DNA of 64,000 nucleotides from Callipepla californica brunnescens (GCA_023055505.1 JALIRH010000001.1:121369723-121433722), one strand, 5' to 3'. Counted from the first letter of the stretch, positions 1-12,379 are shown. Translations and numbers: made by a program. Notes: a model not told the origin generated them from the sequence alone.

Positions 1-507
1 GGGCTCTCTGGTGTCCAATGAGAGCTGACACTACACTGCAGGGCACAAGTTTTCGCCCATGCCTGCATGCAGATTGTCATGATGCACCTAGGAACTCAAT
101 CTCTTTGCAACAGGTCTGTCAAATTTGGAGTGAAGATGGACAACAAATTCTACTGAGATTATGTGGCCATACAAGCCTTGCTTCCTATGTAAATTAGACT
201 AGATGAACCAGTCAGCACTAATCAGCAACTTAATTTATTCCAGTTTTAACAAGCTGCTCTGCTCACACCCTTGTTTGCAGCACTTTGAGATATTCCTTCA
301 AGAAAAGCGATAGCTGTTACTATTTGTGATTTGCTCCCAGCTTCGTGTAAGAAATGGGTGTTGCTGGAGACACACCAAAGCATTTTCCTGATCTTAGTCC
401 AACATTTTTCTTAATATCCTCCCCAACTGCTGAGCTCTATGATGGGAAGACAGGGTCTGGTTTGCAGCTCGAAAGAGGGGTCTGCTACAAAACAGCTGTA
501 GAAGCAC

Positions 508-615
508 AGAATGGCTTGGGTCAGAAGGGACTTTTAAAGGTCATAGAATCATGGAATGGCTTGGGTTGGAAGGAGCCTTGAAGATCATTTAGTTTCAGTC
601 CCTGAACAAGGCACG
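508..615 (-). mobile_element. CR1 LINE 3' fragments
   Basis: Two overlapping starts of the CR1 3' end on the minus strand: CAGAATGGCTTGGGTCAGAAGG, then ATAGAATCATGGAATGGCTT and GGTTGGAAGGAGCC. Short and diverged. Confidence 0.6.
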
Positions 616-3039
616 GAGGGAGATTTCAGAGATTACTTCAGAAAATGATAAGGTTGCTCAACCAGCTTTCTCTCTCTGCTACCCACCACTCCATTTCATA
701 CCAGAACAACAAACCTGAATGAATAGTGGTCATGATACACGCCACTGCGGGATCCCGAGCTCGTGTGACTCTCACATAGACTTGGCCAAGATCACTGGGT
801 GCTTGCTTTTCTCTTATTTGGGTATAAATGCAACATTTAGCAGTGAGTAAAGCAGCATCTCAGTGCCTTGCTGATGAAACAACCTTAGAAACTCTCCCCC
901 CTCTGAGACAAGGACCTGCTCAACATCCACAAGCACTATGGCATCATAGCCAGAGCTTCCTCCTGCACCTTGTTGTACTGGTGAGGAATAATTCCTTCCA
1001 TGGGTAAAGCAGTGTGCTCAGGGTATACCGGAGTATACAGCAGATTGGGCTGATCTGCTCATTAATTGTTTATAGACTGCTGTGTGCTGCTTTACCGAAT
1101 TACATAAAAGGTCTAATAGCTCCTGCCATGGATCCTGACCCTTGGGCAGGCTGTGCCAAGGCACCCCAAGTGCTCTGAAATGATCAGCAGCCCTGAAAGC
1201 CCGCAGAAACCACAGGAATTTTGTCCATCCTTTTTCCAGCTCGAGGACATAGTAACACTACCAGCCCACTACATACAACATTGCATTCACATACAAAAAA
1301 AAAAAAAGCCCAAAAGAAAACAAAACCAGTGACAAACCTCCAACAGAATAACAGAAATCCAGCTTTGCCTCTTTTCTTGTGCTCTATTTTCCAAGCTGCA
1401 GTACAGAGGCAGACCACAGAAGTCTGGGTTGTCCTGGCTTTGTTATTCCTCTGGGATGAAAGGCAGCCAAGACCAAATGGGGATGGTCTTACTCACACCA
1501 GCAGCACTTTGCATGCAGCTTCTCAGTGGGCTTGAGAAAGACTCTTGGATGTGGATTATGGATAAAATAACACCCCCCACCCCCCACCCCCTTCCTCCTC
1601 CTCTTCATTTATTTAGATTGAAACCTTCTGCAGGCTGTAGGAAGGAGAAATCCAATGTATGCAGGTTCTGGAGTTTGCTTCAGCAAAGGGTAAATCTGCT
1701 GGCCTCGATGGCACTGATCCAACCAAGCTGAGGGGATGAGAGGAAGCAGGACAAAAATAGCAGGGACAACCACAAAGGGCAGGCACCACTGATGCTGGAA
1801 AACACCCTACGACACAGATGAGGCTAGACAGAGGTTTGGTGCACTATATCTGGGCTTGATGCTCAACCAGCTACAAGATGCACATTCTGTACCCCTCCAT
1901 TGTAATGCATGAAGTGGTCTCCTCCCAGCAGCCTCAGCTAGGCCAGGGGAGCTTGGATCTCATGAAAGGGAGAAGAGGAGAGAAGGGATGGCAAAGGATG
2001 GGAAGGGAAGAGATGAGAAGAGATGAGAGAAAAGAAGTTTGAAACCAACTTCAAAGGTCATCAAGTTCAACTGCAATGAACTATCTTTAAACTGATCTTT
2101 GGGTCAGTTATTGAGGGACCTGTGTAGATTGTGGTACAGACCCCACATAAAATCCCTTAAGTTTCTTCTTGCACTTGACTACATGAAAATATTTTCAATG
2201 GAAAGAGACTTTATTTTCCTCAACCAACATGATACATGGCACAGCTATTAAAGTGATGGACTGACAACATACCTGGGACAGCTAAAAGGTTCAGGGAGTC
2301 AAGTGTTTTAGAACAATTGTTTCAAGAAGGATCTCAGGGTATAAACAAGTCTTGGAGTGAAGCAGAGGAGGAGTACTTTTCGACAGAGCCCCTTCAAACT
2401 CTAATAATTTACAGCTCAAGAAATTCTAGAGCCAAACAAGCCAAACATTGATATACATATCATGGCTTTTGAGAGACTTTTCATTGATGAATTTTCCCAA
2501 TTGCTTTTTTTAACCCACAAATACTTTTAGGACCCACAAGATCTTGTAAGAAGTACCATAGAAGCCAGACTGGGTGAAGCATTATTTGCTTTGAATCTAG
2601 TTTATGCTAGTTTCATCTGATCTTCCTTTGGAAATCAAGAAATTTAAGTAAAATATCGATGCAATGATTATTTTTGGAGATCTAGATCTTCCTTCCATCT
2701 CTTTCCCAGTCTGAAAAGTCTTTCTCTAAACAATCTTTCCTCACAGAGGAGTTGTTCCAGGTCTCTGACTACCCTTCCTTCTCCGAATTCTCCCCAATAG
2801 ACGATGAGAACAGTTCGAATCACAGGAACACCATTGGTTGATAGATGTGAAATGCAATGCTCTTTCACTCTCCGTTTGTCCTTTATTCTTATTACTTTTT
2901 TATTGATTGCTAAAATGAAGGAGAATCAAAGTTTTCTCTCTGGACAGTGACAGTTACATGGGGCAACATGTAACAGCCTGATCCCAAAGAGTGGGACTTG
3001 GTCCCAAGTTTAGCCCAGTCTGAGAAGAACTCAGAGCAG

Positions 3040-3240
3040 CTTTCATGAGAATAATACAGGTTGGAAAAGACCCCCAAGAACACCAAGTCCAACTCCAACC
3101 CACCCCCACCATGCCCACGTTTTTTGAACACCTGCAGGTATGGAGACTCCACCACCTCCCTGGGCAGCCTTCTTCAATGGTTGACCACTCTTTCTGAGAA
3201 GTTATTTTTCCTAATTTCCAATATTTTTCCTGTATCTCAG
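3040..3240 (-). mobile_element. CR1 LINE 3' fragment
   Basis: Minus-strand CR1: ACAGGTTGGAAAAGACCCCC, then TTGAACACCTGCAGG, GACTCCACCACCTCCCTGGG and the TTTTTCCTAATTTCCA stretch typical of the last 200 bp. Confidence 0.85.
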
Positions 3241-3504
3241 CATTTTCAGTGCTCTCTGAAGTGTAAGGTGTCTTATTGCTGCAAATTGCAAACTCCATGA
3301 GATGGAAGTATATTTTTTCTAAAAATCATTTACAGCATGTCATTGATAGTTCCCTCAATCCAGGCACTGTAGATACCTTCTCTTTCTGATAATTACTCTC
3401 TGCCAGACTTCAGATTATGCCCATCCACTTCCCAGTGAGGAGTACTGCTTTATCTTGCCACAAAGTCTGTATTCAACATAAAGCACAAGATTCAACTCTC
3501 TTCA

Positions 3505-3845
3505 AGCTTGTTTAGCCTGAGGAATTTCTCTGGGAGACCTCATTGTGATCTTCCAGTGTTTGAAGGGAGGGACCAACATTTTAGAGGATCTGATCATGAT
3601 AGGACAAAGGAGAATGGTTTAAAGTAATGGTAAAAACTGAGGGGAAGCTTAGGTAAGATGTTAAGAAGAAATTCTTCACTAAGAGGCCCTGGCACAGCTG
3701 CCCAGAGACTTATGGGTGCCACATCCCTGCAGGTGCCCAAGACCAGGTTGGACGGGGCCCTGGGCAGCCTGAGCTGTTTTGGGCAGCCAGCCCATGTCAG
3801 GGGTTGTAACTGGGTAGGCTTTAACGTTCCTTACAACCTAAGGTA
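3505..3845 (+). mobile_element. CR1 LINE 3' fragment
   Basis: Plus-strand CR1: AGGAATTTCTCTGGGAGACC, AAGAAATTCTTCACT, TGGCACAGCTGCCCAGAG, GTCCAACCTGG-like and GTTGGACGGGGCCC. The 3' octamer tail is missing or decayed. Confidence 0.8.
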
Positions 3846-5939
3846 ACCTCTTCAGGATGTACAAAACTCAGCCAGCAGTGCTGAGAAATGGGGATGTCCC
3901 CAGAGACTTACGGCTTGTGATTTTTGCCTATATATTTGTCACTCTGTCTATTCAAATGCCAGTTTTTCATGCTGCTGCTCTGCAAAAGAGGAACAACTGC
4001 ATTCAGTTCTCTCCTGGCATCCTGGTTTCCAGTGCTTTGCAGGGCAGAGGCTCACATGTGTTTGGTGCAATAAGGTTATCGAGTTCTCCCTGGGGGTGGC
4101 TGGCACTACAAGCATGGACACTGCTGGGAAGGAGGAGCTCCCTGCCCTGGGGACCCAAGAGCCTCAAAGCACAGCTCATCACACACCAGGTTCTCCCCAT
4201 ACAACGCTAGCAGAGTGTTTCCCAGCTGAAGGCTGCACATCCTGCCAGCCCCTTGGTACAGTGACACTCATCCCACTGCTCTTTGGGAACAAGAAACATC
4301 TGGCTCTGCTCCAGGCAAACTATGAAAGTCAACGTTTTCTCCTTTCAGCCTCAAAAGAAACCTACAGAGCTGACCTGGCAGGCAGCGGAGGCAGCAGCTG
4401 CTACCTGACAGCAGGATTTGGGTGGAAAAAGTACAAAATCCTGCCTGGGACTGACAGTGCAGCCACCTCTCAGACCCCTTCTCTGCCCCTTTCTGCTGTT
4501 CCAGGAAAGGCTTTGAAAAAAAAAAAAACAACAACAACAAAACAAACCCTATGGGCTGACAATACCTTCATTAATCACAGCATAATCCTTTCCATGGCAA
4601 CCCAAAGGATTGCGAAGTCACAAGTTAGCAAGCGTAAGAGGGAAACACTTTGCAGCAGCCCCTGGTCTGTTCAAACTTAATAGAGGGCAAGATGGATTGG
4701 CTGTTTGGAAGGGGAAAACGGGTTAGAAATAATGTTGCCACAGGGAGGGGCTCATCCCTTGTTCTGATTGAGATCTCCTTAATGTTGGGTCAGTGAGGTG
4801 ATGTTGGAAATCTGTGTAGTTACTACAGCTGTGCCCTCAAAAGCTCAAGAACGGACTCTAGCCCTACATGCTGGGTTTAGAGAAGCACAAAGCTTTCAAC
4901 AAAAAAAAAGTTGAGTGGGAAGGAAAGAGTTCTATGACCACAGATTCTATGCTAAGCATTATTTAAGCAACTGGGTTTAGAAATCTGCAAGTTCAAGGAT
5001 TGCAGTGCAACAGGTGACAGCAACTTGAGAATCAGCCCATGGGAGGGAAGAGCTGTACTGTTTTTGCTCTGTTTGTCCCTACTTTGCTGTCCCTTGAAGG
5101 CAGAGGATAGTGGGGATCTCACACAAAGACAAATTTTCGACGAAGCTTTGGCAGAAACTTCTTCCCATACATTCACATTGCCACAACTGGTATGCTGGGA
5201 TCTACCCTCTCATGGGTACAGAGATAAGAGCAGAAACATTCCACAGTATAGAAGGAGGGGAGAGCTACTTCCTCAAGATCTCAAAGCAAGGCACAGATTA
5301 ACCTCATGGGGGTGGTCCCTGGACATCATTTTTTTCCTGGGCTATGGAGAGAAGCACATTCCCAGCAACACGATGACCTGGGGCTGTGAGACCACCCCAG
5401 GCCCTGTGCAGCCATACGTGTGCCAAGGACAGCCAAGAAATCTTAGATCCACAGGTCTGTAGCCTTTTAAACTCTCCCTCCATGTTGCCTACAGGATACA
5501 TCCACCATACACCCCAGTTTTCCTAGAGATGCTAGTTGCACCTTTTAGGATATTATGGCTGCACCTAGGAAAGCTTAGGGGTTGCACTTAGCTACTAAAC
5601 CCAGCTGGTTCAGCACAGCCCCTACGTGTAACATCCCGTTCCCAAACCGGGCAGCAAAATACAAAGCTTTGGAGCTGGAGCAGAGCAAAGAGAGGGTGAG
5701 GTGTCCCCAGGACCGGTGGGGTGGGGGGACACCTGAGATCTTTGTCCCACCGACAGTACAGCAGCACCACACCCCCAGCCACCCCTCCCCATTTCTAATC
5801 ACACCGAAACGCATCCCAGAATATGCAGGGGATGTGGAAGGAAGAGGGGGGAGGAGGGGGAATCCTTCAGACACCAGCACGGGAGGGGAACAGCCACCAC
5901 CTCACCCAGCTCAGCGCTGGGTGACCCAAGCTAAATTAA

Positions 5940-6490
5940 TCAGCGCCAAGAAATGAGCGTGGCACTAATCCGTGCTGCAGGAGCCGAGCTGTTCCCGGCA
6001 GGTGGGAAAACCCATTCACCCACCCTTTTCTCAGGTTCGATCCGGGCTTTGGGGCTGGGTCGCTGGACCCCCCCCCCTCCATTCCCACCCCACCGCAACC
6101 CCACCCCGAGCATCCCCAGCCTCCAGCTGGCTTTCTCCACGTTGCAAACCTGTCGCTCCCCTTCTCCTTACCTTAACGGGGCATGGTCGGGATCCGGAGG
6201 TAGGGTTGGGGCTGGGGAAGGGGCTCTGTGCCAGAGAGGATCCGCTCTGCCTCCGGTACGGAGAGAGGGCAGCGGCTGCCCTGCCCGCTGCTGAGCCTCT
6301 TAGCGGGGGAGGAGCCGGGTTACAGCCAGCCCCTGGTGTGTGTGTACGTGGGTGTGTGTGCCTGTGCGTGTACAAGATACCTCCAACGCGGGGATACTGC
6401 GAGCATCGCGATCCCGAGCATCCCCGCGCCCCAAATGCGAACCTCTTAAGTCCCTGGGGCTGCCCCGAGTGGTGGAACCCATGGAGCTAC
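5940..6490 (-). promoter_or_regulatory. GC-rich block, candidate MYO7A promoter/noncoding exon 1
   Basis: A GC- and CpG-enriched block in otherwise AT-rich spacer, 6 kb past the CAPN5 stop. On the minus strand it ends in a strong splice donor, CGTTAAG|GTAAGGAG (exon side 6172, intron GT at 6171-6170). Just before it ATG CCC CGT TAA is a minimal upstream frame, so the exon would be noncoding. In mammals MYO7A follows CAPN5 on the same strand a few kb away and begins with a noncoding exon, which fits. No MYO7A coding exon is visible to the left, so this remains inference. Confidence 0.35.
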
Positions 6491-6635
6491 GAGCTCTGCA
6501 ATAGCGAAGTCCTCGTTGTTCAGGGTCCTGAATGCTTCTAGGGCAAAGGGAGTGTCTGGAAACACCACTCAGCAGCATGCTGAGGGCATGGGGTTGTGTA
6601 AAACGAGGGGGATCACATTCAGGTCCCCTGGGATG

Positions 6636-6985
6636 AATAGAATCATAGTATCACAGAATAGTTTGAGTCAGAAGGGACCTTTGAAGGCCACCTAATCCAA
6701 CTCCCCTGCAGTGAAACAGGGACACCTACAGCTCCATCAGGTGCTCAGAGCCCCATCCAGTCTGACCTTGAGTGTCTCCAGGGATGGGGCACCATCCTCT
6801 TTCTGGACAGTCCGTTGTAGTGCTTCAACTGTATCATAAAAAACAAACAAACAAACAACAACAACAACAACAAAACCCTTCCTCATTATATCCAGTCTAA
6901 ATGTCCCCTCTTTGAATTTGAAACCATCTCCCCTTGTCCTGTCACAACAGATCCTGCTGAAGAGTCTGTCCCCTTCTTTCTACAA
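6636..6985 (-). mobile_element. CR1 LINE 3' fragment
   Basis: A minus-strand CR1 beginning at an octamer-like AGAATCATAGTATCACAG, then CCAACTCCCCTGCAGTG, CATCCAGTCTGACCTTGAG and CTTGTCCTGTCAC. A (CAAA)n/(CAA)n tract at 6840-6876 interrupts it. Confidence 0.9.
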
Positions 6986-6989
6986 CCCT

Positions 6990-8345
6990 CCTTTGGAAGC
7001 TGAAAGTTGTTGTGTTCGAATGCATGAAACGGAGCTAGAAAATGTGGAAAATGGGGAAGTCAGCAGAGAGAAATGCTTAAAGACCAGGAAACTCAGAGCT
7101 CAGGTTGTGCCTAGGAGCTTAACTCTGACCTGCTGACTCTCTGCCCAAATCAGGGCTGATGTCTTTTCTCCTTCCTGCTTTTAATTGTGCTGTGAAACAT
7201 CCCCAGAGCTTCTTACGAGTATGAAGCAAAGTGTTTCATCTCCATAATTGTTGTAAACCACACCTTGGCTTTGTAGTGCTAGCAAACAAAGTGTTTCTAA
7301 GCTTCCCTTTGCAGAGAAGCACTGATCAGACCTGGAGCACATTTTTGGCTGCAACTTCTGTCTGTGATTTGTGTGGCCTTCAGCACAGGAAGGGCTCTAC
7401 AAACTTGGAAATTAATTGCAAATGGGAGCGATGCTCTTTGAGGGCATCTTCCTTCCATAGAAATATGCCCAAAAACATGTGAGATAGAGTCTGAAACACA
7501 GTTCACATGGGAATGGCTGAATTTTTGGTGGTGACACGGAAACAGAGTGCTACAAGAGAGCCTTTGTCCTCCTAAGATGCACCAGGAATTCTTTTCAGAA
7601 CATGGGAGAAGTTATGTCATGGCCACCATGAACCCTTCTAAGCCCTTAGAAACTCTTCTTGAACAGTATCACTGCTGTGGGTCACCAGCTAATCCTTGTG
7701 TATTTAACACTGAAGACATTGGCCAAGGACATGGCACCACCTCAGCAGCTCTGAGGGACAGCCAACGAACCCCTTGCTGAGAGCCTTGTTACCTCTGCAG
7801 CTTTTCTCACTGGTAATCTCTGGCCCTCTTGAGTGGCAGAGAGTTCAGATCCATGCTGAGGGGGCTACAGCAGACCCAAATCCAAGTAGAATTGTCATTC
7901 CAGCCCCATCTTGTGTCTATGGTGGTCTGTTGCACCCCAAAGGTGCTCCTGCAGGTCAAAAGGAGGCCCCAAAGCATCGTTTTCATTAGTTTAACATTAG
8001 TGAGCAGAAATCCCAAGGAAGTGACAGTGCTGGATGGAAGAGGAGATGCTGCAGGGCCATTGGGGAGTCCCTATCCTGATTTGCTCTTAGCCTTGCACCA
8101 GTTACAGCATCCCCATCCATGTTTGCCAACATGTGATGGTATACAACACTTGAGTGCCATCGGCACAGGGAGAGCTGCAAAGCAACCTTGGCCGACAAGT
8201 CTTACAGTGTCAGCAAGACCTCAATGCCATAGTTGGTGTGGAAGCATGCAGGATGATTTTTGGCTCATCCAACCTTGCATAAACTTTTATTTTGCACCTA
8301 ACAAGTGTCAGGGAAAAAAGAGAATTTGCCCAAAGTTTATCCAAA
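6990..8345. other. Spacer, nothing recognised
   Basis: Unique-looking sequence between two CR1 fragments. Several short frames are open on both strands but none shows a known motif, and I see no convincing splice or promoter signals. Confidence 0.5.
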
Positions 8346-8349
8346 GAAG

Positions 8350-8512
8350 CTGTAAGAAATATGTCCCATCCCTGGAGACATCCAAGGTCAGGCTGGACGG
8401 GGCTCTGAGCACCTGATGCAGCTGTAGGTGTCCCTGTTCATTGCAGGGGAGTTGGACCAGATGTCCTTTAAAGATCTCTTCCAACTCAAATGGTTTTATG
8501 ACTCTATAATGT
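8350..8512 (+). mobile_element. CR1 LINE 3' fragment
   Basis: Plus strand: CATCCCTGGAGACATCCAAG, GTCAGGCTGGACGGGGCTCT, GCAGGGGAGTTGGACCAGAT and a decayed ATGACTCTATAATG tail. Confidence 0.92.
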
Positions 8513-8979
8513 GTAATCTACAGGTCTGTTCTTTGAGAGAAAGCCACCCAAAAACCATATCCTCCTGCTGCTTTACCCATAATCTTGCCATTTTTACTGT
8601 TCTTGTTGTCATTATTCTTATTTTTTCCCAGACTGCAGAGCTTTTTTTCAAGTCAAGACAGTCACTCAAAAAAGAAATAAGAAACCAACCCCAATATGTC
8701 ATCACTTTGAGATATAGGATGTAATGGGTTCACAGTTGGAGGTAGTTGCTCTCCTCCATGACTTTGCCAAGTGTAACCTTGCATGAAACCTTCAAGCGTT
8801 TTGCTCTGCCTCTGTCTCAAAATACACAGAGAAAATAATTTGAATGGAGTTCAGCGAACCAAGCCAATGAATAAAGTTCTGCAGAGCCACCTGGTGTCCA
8901 TTAAAAGCTTTCTGGAAGAACATAGCAGTTTGGAGGCAGGGAGTCTGAATAAAATATACACAATTTATTTATAGGAGGT

Positions 8980-9069
8980 TTACAGCTGTACAACGTTGGC
9001 TTTCAGTTCAGACCGCTCGCCGATCTTGTGCAGCGTTGACACATCGGTGCCTTCAGAGATGAAGACAAC
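8980..9069 (-). other. Unidentified CpG-dense, terminal-exon-like stretch
   Basis: On the minus strand 29 codons are open to a TAA at 8982-8980 (part reads TDVSTLHKIGERSELKANVV), and an AATAAA follows only 11 nt later (8969-8964) with TTGTGTATATTTT after it. The segment has many CpGs within 60 bp, unlike its AT-rich surroundings. A TTGTCTTCATCTCTGAAG tract just upstream could act as an acceptor. No family was recognised. It could be an old or young retrocopy end, a last exon, or coincidence. Confidence 0.25.
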
Positions 9070-9204
9070 TCATAGCCTGGTTTAACACGATCACATTAAA
9101 AAAAGGGGATGTCATGGAGTGTAGTGACAGGCTACTTGCAGCCGATGCGATGGTTAATAAAGGAAATGGAAAACAAATCAGAGACATCCTACACCATTTT
9201 GTAT

Positions 9205-9282
9205 AGAGGGCATGGTGGGGATGGGTTGACGGTTGGACTCCATGATCTTAAAGGTCTTTTCTAACCTCAGTGATTCCACCTT
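9205..9282 (+). mobile_element. CR1 LINE 3' tail fragment
   Basis: Plus strand: GGGCATGGTGGGGATGGGTT, GATCTTAAAGGTCTTTTC and a single octamer-like GTGATTCC. Confidence 0.85.
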
Positions 9283-9284
9283 GA

Positions 9285-10080
9285 TCTAGGGTGTGGGGAA
9301 TGGAAAGTGCCCATCAGGTTTGCCCTCCCCTCAGATGAAAAAGACAACAAAAAATACATCCACTTAACTCCATTCAAAGAGAAAAGACATTGACACAAAC
9401 AGCGGCATTTCAATAGCTGCCCTCTGCAACCCACTCTGCAAACAAGACCAAAGGAAGAAAAGAGGGTAAAAAGGTAATTTTTGTTCATCCCTAGGAAATG
9501 AAGGGGGAAAAAAAGCTTCTGCTCTGAGTTTTCAGCAAGAAAAAGAAAGAAAAAGAACAGAATTAATATTAAGACATTTTGGTCCTGAAATGGTATGACG
9601 ATTGTTATTTTAAAGAAGGTATTAAAAGCTGCCTTTCATTATGGCTTGATTCTCTGTAGGAAGGAGGGAGGCTGACCATGGGTATCAGGGCATTGCTGCT
9701 TCCCAGCAAGCTTCAGTGCTGTTCCTTGGGGACCATGGCATAGTTTGGCACAGGTCAGGACACCTGGGCCAAATGGCTGTGGTCTATTGAAGCTGTGGGC
9801 AGCCTGATTTCCTGAGAAAGCACAGCTCATGCAGGCACACCAGCTACCTCCATCTGTTGCTGATGGTGCAAAATGCCTGTGGTGTTGCTGTGATGCTCTC
9901 CTTCAGATGAACGGCTCTTCTCCCTCCCAGGCATTTCTAGGCTTCCCTTTCACCTATCACTCCTAAGACCTAAATCACAACTTTTGGCCCCACGATCTTC
10001 TTCCACTTATTTTCATTGATGAGTCCTATGCCCAAAACCAAAGTAACTCTGAACTGTGCTGAGCAAAGCTTCAACTTTGG
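9285..10080. other. Spacer, nothing recognised
   Basis: Unique-looking sequence between the CR1 tail and the likely CAPN5 poly(A) site. No gene, RNA or repeat is recognised beyond A-rich runs near 9500-9560. Confidence 0.5.
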
Positions 10081-10094
10081 GCACAAAACATCCC

Positions 10095-10100
10095 TTTATT
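10095..10100 (-). terminator. Candidate CAPN5 polyadenylation signal
   Basis: AATAAA on the minus strand, with a T/G-rich element 5-15 bases further on. It is the first such hexamer after the CAPN5 stop codon. Confidence 0.4.
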
Positions 10101-10344
10101 GAATTAGGAGCATCTGAGCTCATTCTGCAAAGGGACACTCTAATTTGGGTCCCAGTGATGGCAACAGGATTTGGAAGGTGTTCTGTACAACAGGAATAAG
10201 TGGGACCCAGAAAGAGCATATTGTGGGTCACTGCCTGCTGCTAAGTCCTGGAAAACAAGACCTAAAAAACCGAGCAATTTGGTCACAAGTCCAATTCTGA
10301 CCAACAACAGCTTAACAACTAAACTCTGAAGATGAGAAGAACAG

Positions 10345-10466
10345 CCTGCAAAATGGGTGAAGTTGTCCTTAGGGACATGGTTTAGTCGGAAAATATTGGT
10401 GGTAGGTGTACAGTTGGACTGGGTGATCTTGGAGGTCTTCTCCAACCTTGGTGAATTTGTGATTCA
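10345..10466 (+). mobile_element. CR1 LINE 3' tail fragment
   Basis: Plus strand: TAGGGACATGGTTTAGTCGG, CAGTTGGACTGGGTGATCTT and GGAGGTCTTCTCCAACCTTG, lying antisense in the likely CAPN5 3' UTR. Confidence 0.85.
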
Positions 10467-11504
10467 TATGCTTCTGGATGCACAAGGATTTGAGCTAGCA
10501 GCTGACTTGACACTGAGAAACAAAATACCACGTTACAGACTTCGAAAATATTTAGGGACCTAAAAAAAGCCCACAAAAACAACCCACAGCTTTACAGCAC
10601 AAATATGGCCAGTTAGCAGGACAGACCGAAATCCTACTTACTATAGCAAAAGAAGGGTTGTATGTTCACTTGTCTTTGCAGACAGGACTCTGCTCAGGTC
10701 TGAATTTATCAAGATTGCCTCATTTCAATCAAAAATAAATAAATTAAAGGAAGTATTGCATCGTGTGTGCTCCACTCCCTTTGCAAGGAAAGGTGACTGC
10801 AAAGGATCAGCTTGTTAGAAAGCCATAGCTGGTATGGTTTATATGAAGGCAGACTCTGCCACCCAGTGGAATAAGGGAGAGAAACTCAGGATTGCAGCAA
10901 GCAGGAGCACGGTCTTACATGCTGCAGGACTGTGCTTTGTACTAAGATGTGTTAGGTTGTGCTTGTGGGACTGGCTTTAGCCCTGTGCAACTCATCAGTA
11001 AACTGGAAATTGAAGGTGAATGAACGTTAGAATGAATTAAGTATTTCCACCATTTTCAAGCTGCACCAGGAGCTGCACTCCTCTCCTTTAACATATGATA
11101 AAATCCCACAGCTTTTAAAAACAATCTGGGAAAGTGAGGTACTGAAAATGATTCATTAGAAATTTGTATGCAGCAGTAAAGGTGATGCCCATTGAGCAAA
11201 GTTCTTCATCTATGGGAGCTCATGCTCCTCACACATGAGATCAGATGCTCTGGACTTCAGAGGAACTGTTCTTCTCTTACCTCAGCATTGAATATACTCA
11301 GCAGACAACACAGGTATGAGGCTATAACTCAGCAAAAAAGTAAAATTCAGGCTCTAGGGACAGGGACTTTAAAAAAGCAATGGAGACAGCAGGCACGATG
11401 GCAGTTTGAGAGGCACATGCAGGAATCGAGACCAGACCAACTCAAAAACTTGGTCCTGCAGAACAATTGTCCAACCACAGCTGTTGGCATCTTTGCATCC
11501 TTCA

Positions 11505-11725
11505 GAATATGCAGCTGAACACCAGGAAGCACTTCTGTGACACTGGGGGATGGAGCCTTCATACAAGTTGCTTGAAGAGGTTGTGAGATCTCCTCCTTGG
11601 AGACCTCCAAAAGGAGGAGATGAGGTTGGTTGGCACCCTGCTCTGGTTGTCCCTGCTGAGGCAGGGTCAGACCAGATGGACCCAGAGATCCCTTTCAACT
11701 TCAGCTATTCTGTGATTCTGTAATT
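11505..11725 (+). mobile_element. CR1 LINE 3' fragment
   Basis: Plus strand: GAACACCAGGAAGCACTTCT, TTGGAGACCTCCAAAAGG, GGTCAGACCAGATGGACCC and the tail ATTCTGTGATTCTGTAATTC. It lies antisense in the likely CAPN5 3' UTR. Confidence 0.9.
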
Positions 11726-12317
11726 CAGGACAGGGGCTGAACAGAACTTGGGATGAGATGGCTGGTCCCCGCAGTGATGGAGCCACTAGTTTTGCTGACC
11801 CTGTGGATTTGGGATTTGGGATTTGGGACTGTGTGACCGCCCTAGTGCATTTCACATCCAGTCGCTGTGTACACATCAATAAGACATCCCAAGAGCCCCT
11901 ATTTCTTTTTCTGCTTCTGCTTTGCTGATGTGCCTCCTTGGATAAAAGATTAAATGGCAGTTGATGGGCAGAAGACTCCTCGTGCACTACTCTAAAACCA
12001 AGCAGACACACCGAAGACGCACTGAAGCAGCTGGTGGGACCGTGGTGGCCACACGTGTGCGTGGTGGCACGTGTGTGCCAGCCCTGTGTAAACAAACAGC
12101 ACCTGGGCATCGTGCTTTGGCTGTCAGGACACACAGTGTGCCAGGAGCGATCCCATGGGGTGCACAGCGGTGATGGGGCTGCAGAGGATGCCAGTAGAAG
12201 GATCATTGCAGTTCCCCAACAAGGCACCATTTTTTTAACGTGGAAAACACAAGATTGGCTCCTTTGAGTGGAATGCATGCATAGATCTCCTACACTTGCA
12301 GGTGGTAGATAGGCTGT

Positions 12318-12379
12318 GTGTATATATATGTATGTGTGTGTGTGTGTTTGTATGTATATATGCATATATATACATATGT
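12318..12379. repeat. TG/TA dinucleotide microsatellite beside the CAPN5 stop
   Basis: An alternating purine-pyrimidine tract: TATATATG, then (TG)n, then TATATATGCATATATATACAT. It lies 27-88 nt downstream of the CAPN5 stop, inside the likely 3' UTR, and in the transcript reads as UA- and CA-rich sequence. It contains one UGUAUAUA on the mRNA strand (12374-12367), the Pumilio consensus. Confidence 0.9.

Larger units (their letters stand above)
1..5900. other. Left flank, no gene recognised
   Basis: Apart from the CR1 pieces at 508-615, 3040-3240 and 3505-3845, this holds unique-looking AT-rich sequence with an A-run near 1297-1309, a C-rich (CCCCCCACC) tract near 1569-1605 and an A/AAC tract near 4517-4542. 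Open frames are short and unlike any family I know. If the GC-rich block at 5.94-6.49 kb is the MYO7A first exon, this would be its first intron. Confidence 0.5.

Noticed and set aside
4096..4680. 194-codon plus-strand frame
   Set aside because: Low-complexity start and a poly-Lys/Thr tract from an A/AAC run; no family resemblance.
11667..12365. 232-codon minus-strand frame after the CAPN5 stop
   Set aside because: It starts in the TA/TG microsatellite and ends in a CR1 fragment; it lies within the presumed 3' UTR.
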